In this document: positions 14,496-23,413 of the stretch, piece by piece
Layout: each line of letters opens with the position of its first letter
Numbering within the stretch: position 1 is the first letter of the stretch
DNA from: Runella sp. SP2
Lineage (GTDB): Bacteria > Bacteroidota > Bacteroidia > Cytophagales > Spirosomataceae
Length of the DNA: 64,000 bases
NCBI RefSeq assembly: GCF_003711225.1
Contig: NZ_CP031030.1
Span: 1-64,000 of the forward strand
Direction of reading: 5' to 3'
Program-made: the position numbers and the translations under genes
Notes under the pieces: model-generated
Seen by the model: the letters and a program-made list of their open reading frames with translations, nothing else
Databases searched by the model: none
What the model was told of the DNA's origin: nothing

Positions 14496-16676
14496 TTATT
14501 GTCCAGGATGATACGTTCGTTCGGCGTTTTTGAGGACGTCTTCTTTGTAAAACAATACCTCTTTGAATTTTCCTTGGGTGTACATTTCGGCTTGGTCGCT
14601 GAAATGCTTAGAGGCAGGGTCGCCGCTGTTGCCACCCGCCAAAAGTGATTTTGCCTTGATGCGAGGTCCAAACTCAACGGCACAGATAAAACTGTTGCCA
14701 CTCACGCCGTAACGCTTGTTGGTGCCTGCGTAGGGGCGGCTGTTGTACGACGGCAACATTCCCCACAGTGCCGATGCGTATTTGACAGGATAGCTAGGTT
14801 GGGCGTCGTCGTGTTTGGTTTGTAGGTCGTTGGTAAGGCGCTGAAAACGATTGACTTCCCCCCAAGGCATTTGCCATTTTCCAAACTTCGTTTTCAATTC
14901 GGCCAACGTAGCGAGTAGGGGAGTGGTCAGTTGAGCCAGTGTAGCGTTGGTAGCAAAAAGCTTGGTGTTTTCCACTTGGTCGCGCTCACCTTGGTCGATG
15001 TACAAACGCGTAATCGTGGGCGTAAGTTTCTGCGCCCATTCGATGGCCACGGTGGTCGCTACTGAGTTTTCGGCGACGTGGTAGTCCCATTTTTTCAACA
15101 ATTGCACTGCTTCGGCCAGCGAGGTGTAGAGTGAATCGCTAGGTTTTACATTTTTCTCGAACGAAGTTACCAAGGCAGGTACTAAGACCTCAAACGCCGA
15201 TAGGTAAGTGTCGTAACCTGCTTCAATGACTTTATCGAGGGTGTATCCTTTTTGGTTGCTCAATACCCGAACCGCGTTAACCCCTCGAAAATTCTCTCCG
15301 TCGGGTGCCATGTACGGTGGGTAGTTTTCGCGCTTAGGGCTTGCTGGGCCTGAAACGGTAAAAGGCGTAGAATTGCAGTTCTGAATCCAGCCGTTGCTGG
15401 GGTTGTAAATGTGTACGGTTTCGTCCACGGGGTGCAATCCTTTCCATTCGGTAGTGGGGGTGGTGCCGTCCATCAGTTTTGCCCAATTCAACGATTTGTC
15501 GCGGATAGGTACGTAGTTGCCGTGCCAGTACGCAATGTTGCCTTTGTTATCGGCAAAAACGGTGTTGTTGGAGGTGTTTCCTTTCAAGTCCATCGTTTTT
15601 TTGTATTCTTCAAAACCCTTGGCTTTGGTACGTTTCCAACTTTGTACAAGACTGGTCATGGAGCGGTTAAACGAGCGCAAGCTCACCCATTTGCCTTCGC
15701 GTTTGGCCATGACGGGGCCGTGGTGGGTAAAATAGGTAGTGAAGGTTTTAGACTTGATGACGTTGTTTTCTAGGTACTTGAGCGTTATTTTCTTTTCCGT
15801 GACGGGTTTGAGTTGCTGGTTGTATTCATAAAAAAACGCGTCTCCTTTTTTCATTACTTTTTCGGCGTAAATATCAGCAACATCGACATTACAAGAGGTG
15901 TGCATCCAACCGCAATACTTGTTAAATCCTTGATAAACAAAGAACTGTCCCCAAGTAACGGCCCCGTAAGCGTGAAGCCCTTCGTCGCTCACGACCTGTA
16001 CCTCGGGGCGAAAGTAAAACGTTACGTGGGGGTTGATGTACAAAATGGCGTTGCCCGATGCCGTGATAGAGGGGCCAAACGCAAAGCCGTTTGAACCCGT
16101 TTGGTGTTCAGGGTCTTTGGGGGGAGCCACAGCCGCTGTGACCTCGCCCGAGTAAAAGTTTTTTAACTCTGCCACGCTCAAATCGGCCGTACTGATGGCA
16201 CCAATGCTGCCGTCGGTCCAAAGTAGCTGAAACCAAGGCTCAAAACGTTGAAGCAGGGCGGGTTTGGTTTGGGGGTGTTTGTACAAATAATAATTAATGC
16301 CGTCGGCGTAAGCTTGAAGTAACTTCTTGAGCCACGGTTCGGCTTTTTTGTAGTCTGAAATGGCTTCGGCGGTGTCTATCAATAGTTTGATTTGGAGGTC
16401 GTTGTACAGCGCTGATTCGCCTTTGAGTTCTGCCGTTCGGCCTAGTTTTTCGATGTAGTTCATTTCTACCCGCTTAAAATCGTCTTCGCACTGGGCGTAG
16501 AGGAGTCCAAACACCGCGTCGGCGTCGGTTTTCCCGTAAATGTGCGGAATCCCCCAGTTGTCGCGAACGATGGTCACGCGCTTGGCTTGCTGCTCATAAC
16601 GGGCTACCTCGGCTTTCGTAAAACGTTGCGCTAAGAGCGAAAGCGGTAAGCAGAAAAGTAAAAGTAAGTATTTCAT
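14496..16676 (-). CDS. Penicillin acylase family N-terminal-nucleophile hydrolase
   Basis: The ATG at 16676 starts directly at a signal peptide (MKYLLLLFCLPLSLLAQ), giving 726 residues; an upstream extension of the open frame lacks such features and would run into the divergent ATPase gene region. The alpha-chain motif RDNWGIPHIYGKTDADAVFG and the beta-chain start in TGSNGFAFGPS (nucleophile Ser about residue 195) identify the penicillin/acyl-homoserine-lactone acylase family. The precursor would be cut autocatalytically before that Ser. Such periplasmic enzymes cleave amide bonds of penicillins, acyl-homoserine lactones, aculeacin or other N-acyl compounds. The real substrate cannot be read from sequence. 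Confidence 0.9.
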   Translation of the reverse strand: MKYLLLLFCLPLSLLAQRFTKAEVARYEQQAKRVTIVRDNWGIPHIYGKTDADAVFGLLYAQCEDDFKRVEMNYIEKLGRTAELKGESALYNDLQIKLLIDTAEAISDYKKAEPWLKKLLQAYADGINYYLYKHPQTKPALLQRFEPWFQLLWTDGSIGAISTADLSVAELKNFYSGEVTAAVAPPKDPEHQTGSNGFAFGPSITASGNAILYINPHVTFYFRPEVQVVSDEGLHAYGAVTWGQFFVYQGFNKYCGWMHTSCNVDVADIYAEKVMKKGDAFFYEYNQQLKPVTEKKITLKYLENNVIKSKTFTTYFTHHGPVMAKREGKWVSLRSFNRSMTSLVQSWKRTKAKGFEEYKKTMDLKGNTSNNTVFADNKGNIAYWHGNYVPIRDKSLNWAKLMDGTTPTTEWKGLHPVDETVHIYNPSNGWIQNCNSTPFTVSGPASPKRENYPPYMAPDGENFRGVNAVRVLSNQKGYTLDKVIEAGYDTYLSAFEVLVPALVTSFEKNVKPSDSLYTSLAEAVQLLKKWDYHVAENSVATTVAIEWAQKLTPTITRLYIDQGERDQVENTKLFATNATLAQLTTPLLATLAELKTKFGKWQMPWGEVNRFQRLTNDLQTKHDDAQPSYPVKYASALWGMLPSYNSRPYAGTNKRYGVSGNSFICAVEFGPRIKAKSLLAGGNSGDPASKHFSDQAEMYTQGKFKEVLFYKEDVLKNAERTYHPGQ

Positions 16677-16797
16677 AAGGGTTATTAAAAGGAGTTTGTG
16701 GATGAAATCAAGTGCGGAATCCCGCATATTTTGTAGTTTTAGCAAACTTATCAATTCCTCTTTCAAGCACAAAAAGAAATCACAAATCGTTTTGCTC

Positions 16798-19302
16798 ATG
16801 CCTTCACATCCTTATCCATTCCAAGGTCTTACCGATGCCCAAGTCGAGCAGTCACGGCGACAAAATGGGACTAATGCTCCTCAAGATACGTCCAATAGTG
16901 CTTGGTGGGAAGCGCTCAAAGAGACTGTAACTGAGCCGATGTTTATTTTGTTGGTGGCGTGTACCGTCATCTATTTTTCGCTCAATGAATTGGCAGAAGG
17001 TTTTTTTATGTTGGGGGCGATTTTGGTCGTGTCGGCCATCTCGTTTTACCAAGATTCGCGCAGTAAAAAAGCCCTCGAAGCCCTAAAGTCATATACCCAA
17101 GCCTCCACGGCTGTGATTCGAAACAATGAGGTCATCGAACTCCCCTCGGCGGAGATTGTGGTCGGAGACGTGGTGGTAGTGTCGGAAGGGGAACTCATTC
17201 CTGCCGATGGCACGTTGCTCCAAATTCACGATTTTTCGGTCAATGAGTCTATCCTGACGGGCGAAGCGTTTGCGGTTCACAAAGAACTTCAAAATGCCGA
17301 AAATAATCAGGTGTTTCAGGGAGCATTGGTGCAGTCGGGGCAAGGAGTGTTTGAAACAACGGCGGTGGGGCAGCAAACGCGTTTGGGAAAAATTGGCACG
17401 TCTTTGGCGACGATTGAGACTGAAAAAACGCCTTTGCAGCTTCAAATCGACCAGTTTGTAAAACGGATGGCGGCGGTTGGGGCGGTTATTTTTGTGTTGA
17501 TTTGGGGAATAAATTACGTTCAATCGCGCGATATTTTAGGCAGTTTACTCAAAGGTTTAACCATTGCGATGTCGGTGTTGCCCGAGGAAATTCCCGTGGC
17601 TTTTGCCACGTTTATGGCGCTTGGGGCTTGGCGTTTGATGAAACAAGGAATTATCGTAAAGCAAACTCAGACGGTGGAAGCGCTAGGCTCAGCGACGGTG
17701 ATTTGTACCGATAAAACGGGAACCATTACTGAAAATAAAATGGCATTGCATCGTTTGTATGTCAACGAAAGTGAAGCGGTTTTGGGAGAAAATCAGTGGC
17801 AAAATGCACCTGCTCGGCGGCTGATTGAAGTGGCGATGTGGGCAAGTGAACCCGCCCCCTTTGACCCCATGGAAAAAGCCCTGCACGAAGCGTATCGCCA
17901 ATCGACGCAGAAAGACGAGCGCTCGGAGTTTCGGTTGGTACACGAATATCCACTTTCGGGAAAGCCGCCGATGATGACCCATGTTTTTGAAAACCAAGCA
18001 GGAAAACGAATTATTGCTTGCAAAGGAGCGCCCGAAGCACTGCTTCGTCATTCTACGTTGAGCGAGGAAGAGAAGGAAAAAGTACACCGTCAAGTCGCTG
18101 CTTTTGCCGCCGATGGGCTGCGGATGCTTGGGGTTGGCGTGGCTTCGTTTGAAGGAAAAACGTTTCCCGAAAAACAACAGGAGTTCTCGTTTGAGTTTTT
18201 GGGTCTTGTTGGCTTTTACGACCCCCCAAAACGTAACATCGCCAGCGTTTTTAAACAGTTTTACGACGCGGGTATTCAGTTAAAAATCATTACGGGCGAC
18301 AATTCCCTCACGACGGAGGCCATCGCCAAACAGGCGCATTTCAGAAGTACTACCCCACCATTGACGGGAGAGGAGTTGCTACATCTTTCTCCCGAAGACG
18401 CTGAGAAGAAAATCGCAGAAACGACGCTCTTTACCCGTATGTTTCCTGAAGCAAAGCTAAAGATTATCAATACGCTCAAGGCTCAAAACCAAATTGTGGG
18501 AATGACGGGCGATGGTGTCAACGATGGCCCTGCGCTCAAAGCTGCTCACATCGGCATTGCAATGGGAAAACGAGGTTCGGAAATCGCGAAACAAGCCTCT
18601 TCGCTGATTTTGGTGGACGATGATTTTGGAAAAATGGTGGAGGCAGTGGCGGCAGGGCGAAAAATCTATAATAACCTTAAAAAAGCCATTCAGTACATCA
18701 TTTCCATTCACATTCCAATCATTCTGACCGTGGCGCTGCCGCTGGTGCTAGGTTGGGTGTATCCCGCTATTTTTACGCCCGTTCACGTTATCTTTTTAGA
18801 ACTTATCATGGGGCCGACTTGCTCGATTGTCTATGAAAATGAACCACTCGAAAAACGAAGTATGCACCAACCTCCCCGTCCGATGACGACCACTTTTCTG
18901 AGCCTTCGTGAGTTGTCGATTAGCATTGTACAAGGGTTGATGATTACGGCGGGAACTTTGTTTATCTACCAATATTCAGTTCGACAGGGGTATTCGGAAG
19001 ACCAAACGCGGACGATGGTGTTTGCTACGCTGGTAATTGCCAACATCTTTCTGACACTCGCCAATCGGTCTTTTTATGACTCAGTGATTGAGAGTTTTAA
19101 ATATAAAAATAACTTGCTTTTGGGCGTGATTGGGCTAACTATTTTACTTTTGGCGGGGTTGGTGTATATTCCAATTTTAGCGAATTTTTTCAGGCTTACT
19201 CCGTTGTTGTTGAGCCAGTTAGGTTTTGTTAGTTTGGTAAGCTTGGCGAGTGTCGGCTGGTTTGAAGGCTTTAAATGGGGAAAGAGAAAACGATTTTGGT
19301 AA
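16798..19302 (+). CDS. Cation-translocating P-type ATPase (Ca2+-ATPase-like)
   Basis: I use the ATG at 16798 (MPSHPYPFQGLTDAQ), giving 834 residues; the longer open frame overlaps the acylase promoter region. The phosphorylation motif CTDKTGTIT has its Asp at about 305. An actuator-domain TGE motif appears as LTGEAF, with Ala where TGES is usual. VLPEEIPV lies in the ion-binding helix M4, and TGDGVNDGPALKAA forms the hinge. About ten membrane helices are visible. The N-terminal cation-ATPase domain and C-terminal helices resemble Pmr1/SERCA-like bacterial pumps for Ca2+ or Mn2+. The PEEIP in place of PEGLP means that the ion is uncertain. It is transcribed divergently from the acylase. Confidence 0.9.
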   Translation: MPSHPYPFQGLTDAQVEQSRRQNGTNAPQDTSNSAWWEALKETVTEPMFILLVACTVIYFSLNELAEGFFMLGAILVVSAISFYQDSRSKKALEALKSYTQASTAVIRNNEVIELPSAEIVVGDVVVVSEGELIPADGTLLQIHDFSVNESILTGEAFAVHKELQNAENNQVFQGALVQSGQGVFETTAVGQQTRLGKIGTSLATIETEKTPLQLQIDQFVKRMAAVGAVIFVLIWGINYVQSRDILGSLLKGLTIAMSVLPEEIPVAFATFMALGAWRLMKQGIIVKQTQTVEALGSATVICTDKTGTITENKMALHRLYVNESEAVLGENQWQNAPARRLIEVAMWASEPAPFDPMEKALHEAYRQSTQKDERSEFRLVHEYPLSGKPPMMTHVFENQAGKRIIACKGAPEALLRHSTLSEEEKEKVHRQVAAFAADGLRMLGVGVASFEGKTFPEKQQEFSFEFLGLVGFYDPPKRNIASVFKQFYDAGIQLKIITGDNSLTTEAIAKQAHFRSTTPPLTGEELLHLSPEDAEKKIAETTLFTRMFPEAKLKIINTLKAQNQIVGMTGDGVNDGPALKAAHIGIAMGKRGSEIAKQASSLILVDDDFGKMVEAVAAGRKIYNNLKKAIQYIISIHIPIILTVALPLVLGWVYPAIFTPVHVIFLELIMGPTCSIVYENEPLEKRSMHQPPRPMTTTFLSLRELSISIVQGLMITAGTLFIYQYSVRQGYSEDQTRTMVFATLVIANIFLTLANRSFYDSVIESFKYKNNLLLGVIGLTILLLAGLVYIPILANFFRLTPLLLSQLGFVSLVSLASVGWFEGFKWGKRKRFW

Positions 19303-19340
19303 GGAAGAAAATTTACCTTTAATGCTCAGACAACGGCTGT

Positions 19341-19371
19341 TTGGTTGGTAATAAGAATATATTTACTTTCG
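19341..19371 (+). promoter_or_regulatory. Candidate Bacteroidetes promoter upstream of the 160-residue secreted protein
   Basis: TTG at 19341-19343 and TACTTTCG at 19364-19371 are separated by 20 bp and resemble the Bacteroidetes -33 TTG and -7 TAnnTTTG elements. The start codon at 19436 is 65 bases downstream. The match is imperfect at one position. Confidence 0.4.
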
Positions 19372-19435
19372 CTTGTTCAACTCACGGCTTGAGCTTTCTC
19401 TAATTTACCAATTAAACTCAGCTAATTTACCCTGT

Positions 19436-19918
19436 ATGAAAAACATTTTCCGAATGCTGCTGCCCGTGGCAGTTATTAGCTCTTTTTTTGCCTTTACTTC
19501 CGTGGTCGATAAGACCTATTATTGGGAGCAATACAATATCGAAATCACGGTTCCGCGCGATTTTAAAATTGTAAAAAATACCAGCAATGAATTTGAAATG
19601 AAAGGCGATGGCATGGAATTGTTCATGTACATCTGGAACCAAAAGAAACTTGCGGTAGAAGACATGGACGAAGCGACGGTTGAGCTTGCCAAAGAACTCA
19701 AGCTACAAGAAGTCGATGAAGAAGAAGCGTTCAAAAATGGTGACTTTGCGGGCTATTACGTAGAAGGTTTTAAAGACGGCGACCGAGTAATGCTCGCTGG
19801 AGTGGTGGACCTACAAAGCCGTACCAATTTCTTTATCGTTATTACGTTTGATGACAAAGACGAAGAAGCCGAAAAAGAAGCGCTTAAAATTCTTGAAAAC
19901 ATCGACCATAAAGACTAG
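19436..19918 (+). CDS. Small secreted protein of unknown function
   Basis: The ATG at 19436 begins a signal peptide (MKNIFRMLLPVAVISSFFAF), giving a 160-residue exported protein; an earlier in-frame codon would add residues before the signal. The mature part is acidic (many Glu/Asp, e.g. EEAFKNGDF, DDKDEEAEKEAL) with alternating strands such as YYWEQYNIEITVPRDF. I do not recognise a named family; the pattern resembles small periplasmic proteins that assess a protein or lipid. It stands alone and is followed by a strong terminator. Confidence 0.75.
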   Translation: MKNIFRMLLPVAVISSFFAFTSVVDKTYYWEQYNIEITVPRDFKIVKNTSNEFEMKGDGMELFMYIWNQKKLAVEDMDEATVELAKELKLQEVDEEEAFKNGDFAGYYVEGFKDGDRVMLAGVVDLQSRTNFFIVITFDDKDEEAEKEALKILENIDHKD

Positions 19919-19951
19919 TCGATGAATCATTACTCAAGCCGTTGGAACAAA

Positions 19952-19981
19952 AAAAGCCGCTTCGCGAACGGAGCGGCTTTT
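19952..19981. terminator. Bidirectional terminator
   Basis: Arms aaaagccgct (19952-19961) and agcggctttt (19972-19981) form a 10-bp stem with a 10-nt loop, flanked by A-run on one side and T-run on the other. It separates the convergent secreted-protein and ferredoxin genes. Confidence 0.85.
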
Positions 19982-20016
19982 GCATATTGGGGTCAAAATG
20001 TAATGCCTTTGCCCGA

Positions 20017-20364
20017 CTATTCGCCGTGCATCCACGCTTTTTTTGCGAGGAGTGTTTCTTCATCTTCTTCGTTGTCTGGATCAGGGACGCAGCAGTCCAC
20101 AGGACAAACAGCGGCGCATTGTGGTTCTTCGTGGAAACCTACGCATTCTGTACACTTATCGGTTACGATATAGTAAAACTCGTCTGAAACAGGTTTTTGC
20201 TTTACTTTTGCATTTACAACAGTTCCGTCGCCGTAGTCGATTTCTTCAAGGGCAGTTCCGCCCGCGAAGGTCCATTCTACACCTCCTTCGTATATTGCAG
20301 TATTCGGACATTCTGGCTCACATGCACCACAGTTGATGCATTCGTCAGTAATCATGATAGCCAT
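20017..20364 (-). CDS. 2[4Fe-4S] ferredoxin (Alvin type)
   Basis: The 115-residue protein starts [20 protein letters not shown] and has a second cluster motif [22 protein letters not shown]. The CX2CX2CX3C and CX2CX8CX3C spacings, with an insert between the cysteines of the second cluster and a C-terminal helical extension, are those of Alvin-type ferredoxins, low-potential cytoplasmic electron carriers. It is transcribed divergently from the LuxC-like acyl-CoA reductase. The 132-base gap between them has a perfect TAAATTTG (minus strand, 20415-20422) that could be the -7 element for this gene, although no TTG sits at the usual distance. Confidence 0.93.
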   Translation of the reverse strand: MAIMITDECINCGACEPECPNTAIYEGGVEWTFAGGTALEEIDYGDGTVVNAKVKQKPVSDEFYYIVTDKCTECVGFHEEPQCAAVCPVDCCVPDPDNEEDEETLLAKKAWMHGE

Positions 20365-20496
20365 ATTGCAGAGTATCGTTTAGTTTTGGGATATTTGCAT
20401 TCGCAATTAAAAAACAAATTTACTTATTTAAAGTTTCGGTTGGGGTACAAAAAATATATTTCTTATTTTATTTGTACTTTTCCTATAAATAGTTCA

Positions 20497-21519
20497 ATGA
20501 ATAATCTCGAAAAACGCATAGCTCCGTTTGTTTCCTTAGGAAAACTACTCAAAACAAACGCCATTGAAGAAATAACGTACCGGGCTCAATCGCAAAATCA
20601 TTGGTTTACGCCTGAGTTTGTGGCCGAATCACTGCGCTCTATCGCCTCAGGCTATTTGGAAGAAGATACGCTAATGCGGTGGTTGCAGACGTATCCTACC
20701 TTGGCCACTGCCGACGAAATAAAACCCAGAAAAATTGGGGTCGTGATGGCAGGTAACATTCCCGCTGTGGGTTTTCACGATATGTTGTGTGTTCTTTTGA
20801 GTGGGCATCATTTATTGGCCAAACTCAGTTCGGACGATCGCCTGTTGATGCTTTTTTTGATGCAACAGTTGAAGGAAATTGACCCTACTTTGGCCGAACG
20901 TATCACCGTAGCCGAACGCCTCAACGACGCCGACGCTTTCATTGCCACGGGTAGCGATAATACGGCCCGTTATTTTGAATATTATTTTTCAAAGAAACCC
21001 CACATCATTCGCCGTAATCGGACGTCGGTGGGTGTGCTCAATGGCACTGAAACTACCGAAGAACTCGACGCTTTTGGGCGGGATGTACTTCAGTATTTTG
21101 GGCTTGGTTGCCGTAATGTTTCAAAGGTTTATGTGCCCGAAGGGTATTTGTTTGATACGTTTTACGAAACGATTGAATCAAAGGCCAATACGTACATCAA
21201 CCACCACAAGTACTTTAATAATTATGAGTATAACAGGTCGGTGTATTTGGTCAATCGTGAGCCGCATTTCGATAATGGATTTTTGATGATGCGAAAATCG
21301 GAGTCGTTGGTTTCACCGATTTCAGTGTTGTATTATGAAACATATACTTCGGCGGAAGAGCTTGCTGAAAAACTAGCGGAGCAAGCCGAAAAAATTCAGT
21401 GCATTGTTTCGCAAAATGGCTGGTTTCCCAACAGCCTACCGTTGGGGCAAGCCCAAGCCCCTACGCTTTTTGACTATGCCGACGGCGTGGATACCATGGC
21501 ATTTTTAACAAGCCTTTAA
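20497..21519 (+). CDS. LuxC-like acyl-CoA reductase
   Basis: The ATG at 20497 gives a 340-residue protein; an open frame continues upstream across the ferredoxin gene and is not credible. The sequence (KIGVVMAGNIPAVGFHDML, LLAKLSSDD, FIATGSDNTARYFEYYF, HIIRRNRTSVGVLNG) fits the acyl-CoA reductase/LuxC family in the aldehyde dehydrogenase superfamily. The active-site Cys is probably that in FGLGCRNVSKVYVP. The family reduces fatty acyl-CoA to aldehyde with NADPH. A ferredoxin gene beside this reductase is a recurrent arrangement in Bacteroidetes as I recall it. The pseudouridine synthase starts six bases after its stop codon. Confidence 0.87.
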   Translation: MNNLEKRIAPFVSLGKLLKTNAIEEITYRAQSQNHWFTPEFVAESLRSIASGYLEEDTLMRWLQTYPTLATADEIKPRKIGVVMAGNIPAVGFHDMLCVLLSGHHLLAKLSSDDRLLMLFLMQQLKEIDPTLAERITVAERLNDADAFIATGSDNTARYFEYYFSKKPHIIRRNRTSVGVLNGTETTEELDAFGRDVLQYFGLGCRNVSKVYVPEGYLFDTFYETIESKANTYINHHKYFNNYEYNRSVYLVNREPHFDNGFLMMRKSESLVSPISVLYYETYTSAEELAEKLAEQAEKIQCIVSQNGWFPNSLPLGQAQAPTLFDYADGVDTMAFLTSL

Positions 21520-21524
21520 CGCGA

Positions 21525-22136
21525 ATGACCGAGGCTTCGCATCGCTATTTTGTGCTCAACAAGCCCTATAATATGCTGTCGCAATTTATAGGGCCTGCTG
21601 ATGCTCGCAAGCTGGATGAGTTGGCGTTCGATTTTCCCGAAGGAACGCACCCGATTGGGCGGCTCGATGGCATTTCGGAAGGGTTGTTGCTGCTTACGAC
21701 CAACAAAAAAGTGACCAGATTGCTCTTTCAAGGTGAAACTACCCACAAGCGAAGCTACTTGGTGCAGGTGTATAAAGTGGTGAGTGCCGAAAACCTTCAA
21801 CGCCTCCGCGAGGGCGTTGCTATTCGCATTCGCGGCACGGAAGAACTGTATGTCACAGCTCCTTGCGAAGTACAAATCGTAGAAAAACCAATCAATTTAT
21901 TCCAAAGTGGCTACGAATTTGACGAGCGAATCCCTCATACTTGGCTCCTTATTACGATGACCGAAGGCAAATTTCGCCAAATACGAAAAATGATAAAAGC
22001 CATCAACCACCGATGTCAGCGACTTATTCGGCTCTCCATCGAAGAGCTGTCGTTGGAAGATTTACAACCTGGGCAAGTTCGGGAAATCGAGGAAGAAACG
22101 TTTTTTCAACAACTCAAGATTAACAATTGGCGGTGA
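21525..22136 (+). CDS. RsuA/RluE-family rRNA pseudouridine synthase
   Basis: The 203-residue protein has YFVLNKPYNMLSQF near its start and the catalytic motif GRLDGISEGLLLLT (Asp at about 46), followed by KSYLVQV-like and FRQIRKMI segments. It lacks the N-terminal S4 domain, as in RluE (23S rRNA U2457 in E. coli). The exact rRNA target is inferred from length and layout only. It starts six bases after the acyl-CoA reductase, so it is likely co-transcribed although functionally unrelated. Confidence 0.9.
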   Translation: MTEASHRYFVLNKPYNMLSQFIGPADARKLDELAFDFPEGTHPIGRLDGISEGLLLLTTNKKVTRLLFQGETTHKRSYLVQVYKVVSAENLQRLREGVAIRIRGTEELYVTAPCEVQIVEKPINLFQSGYEFDERIPHTWLLITMTEGKFRQIRKMIKAINHRCQRLIRLSIEELSLEDLQPGQVREIEEETFFQQLKINNWR

Positions 22137-22249
22137 GGGGCGCGTTCTTATTTTTTTATCTTTCCCACTAGCCGAAACCACTATTTCAGAGGTATTTGTA
22201 GAGGTAATGTTGCTTTTATGAGCACGCACCCTTCTAATCTACGTCTGAC

Positions 22250-23413
22250 ATGAGAAAAATGCTTGTTGCAAGCTGGTTTTTACTGGTTTGTATGGTTCAA
22301 TGGGGCATCGCCCAAGTCCCAGGAAGTAAAGTTGCATACAGCCCAGCTTCGTCGGGCTTGTACATCGGGTCGCCAAGTATTTGCCGCCTTGCTAATGGCG
22401 ATTATTTAGCTTCACACGACTTATTTGGCCCTCAATCCAACGAGTTTGAGCGTCCTGTTTCTTGCATTTATCGCTCGACTGACAAAGGGAAAACGTGGAC
22501 TCAAATCTCAAAAATCAACGGGCAATTTTGGTCAAAACTCTTTGTCCACCAAGGAAAACTATACTTTCTCGGAACAAGCAAACACCATGGCAACACCATT
22601 ATTCGAAAATCGCTTGATAACGGCGTCACGTGGACTGAGCCTACCGATGGCGAAAACGGGCTGCTATTGGCTGGAGAGTACCACTGCGCGCCCGTACCGC
22701 TGATTGAACACAACGGACGCCTGTGGCGCGCCATGGAAGATGCCATGGGGCCGATTAAAAAATGGGGAAAACGGTACGGGGCGTTTATGATGTCGATGCC
22801 ACTGGATGCTGACCCAATGAAAGCGTCAAACTGGAGCCACAGCAACGTGCTACGATACGATTCAACACTTTTGGGCGGGAATTTTGGGGGATGGATAGAG
22901 GGCAATGCCGTTGTGACCCCACAAGGAGAATTGCTCGATATTTTACGGGTGGACGATAAAAGTACCTTGGAGGAGAAGGCCGCGTTTGTGCACATCAGTG
23001 CCGACGGTAAAAACGCCACTTTTGACCCTACCAAAGACTTTGTCAACTTCCCTGGCGGAAGTAAAAAGTTTACAATTCGTTTTGACCCAAAATCAAAACG
23101 CTACTGGACGCTTGCCAATTATATTCCTCAAGAAATCAAAGATGCAAACCCTAAACGTAACCCTGCCAGTATCCGCAATACTCAAGCTTTGTTTAGTTCG
23201 GAAGACCTGATTCATTGGAAATTACACAAAGTAGTTCTTCAACACCCAGATGTTTTGAAACACGGTTTTCAGTACGTGGACTGGCTTTTTGAGGGCAGAC
23301 ATATTGTGTTTTTGTCACGCACGGCCTACGACGACGGCGTAGGAGGGGCACACAACAACCACGACGCCAATTACCTAACCTTTCACCGCATTAAAAAATT
23401 TAGAAAACAGTGA
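22250..23413 (+). CDS. Secreted sialidase-like (BNR repeat) glycosidase
   Basis: The 387-residue protein has a signal peptide (MLVASWFLLVCMVQWGIAQ) and a six-bladed sialidase-type fold. Asp-box motifs (SxDxGxTW) are visible as STDKGKTW and SLDNGVTW, with a third degenerate one. The PSICRLANGDYLASHD start is typical of exo-alpha-sialidase-like proteins in Bacteroidetes. Not all of this fold cleave sialic acid, so the substrate is uncertain. Its stop codon overlaps the start of the acetyltransferase gene (GTGA), suggesting a shared glycan-related role. Confidence 0.8.
   Translation: MRKMLVASWFLLVCMVQWGIAQVPGSKVAYSPASSGLYIGSPSICRLANGDYLASHDLFGPQSNEFERPVSCIYRSTDKGKTWTQISKINGQFWSKLFVHQGKLYFLGTSKHHGNTIIRKSLDNGVTWTEPTDGENGLLLAGEYHCAPVPLIEHNGRLWRAMEDAMGPIKKWGKRYGAFMMSMPLDADPMKASNWSHSNVLRYDSTLLGGNFGGWIEGNAVVTPQGELLDILRVDDKSTLEEKAAFVHISADGKNATFDPTKDFVNFPGGSKKFTIRFDPKSKRYWTLANYIPQEIKDANPKRNPASIRNTQALFSSEDLIHWKLHKVVLQHPDVLKHGFQYVDWLFEGRHIVFLSRTAYDDGVGGAHNNHDANYLTFHRIKKFRKQ

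Noticed and set aside
15411-15773. Plus-strand open frame inside the penicillin acylase gene
   Set aside because: It is in antisense to the acylase beta chain and shows low-complexity Val/Phe/Gly composition typical of a shadow frame.
17689-18177. Long open frame on the minus strand inside the P-type ATPase gene
   Set aside because: It is antisense to well-conserved catalytic motifs, has no recognised product or start context, and is explained by codon use of the real gene.
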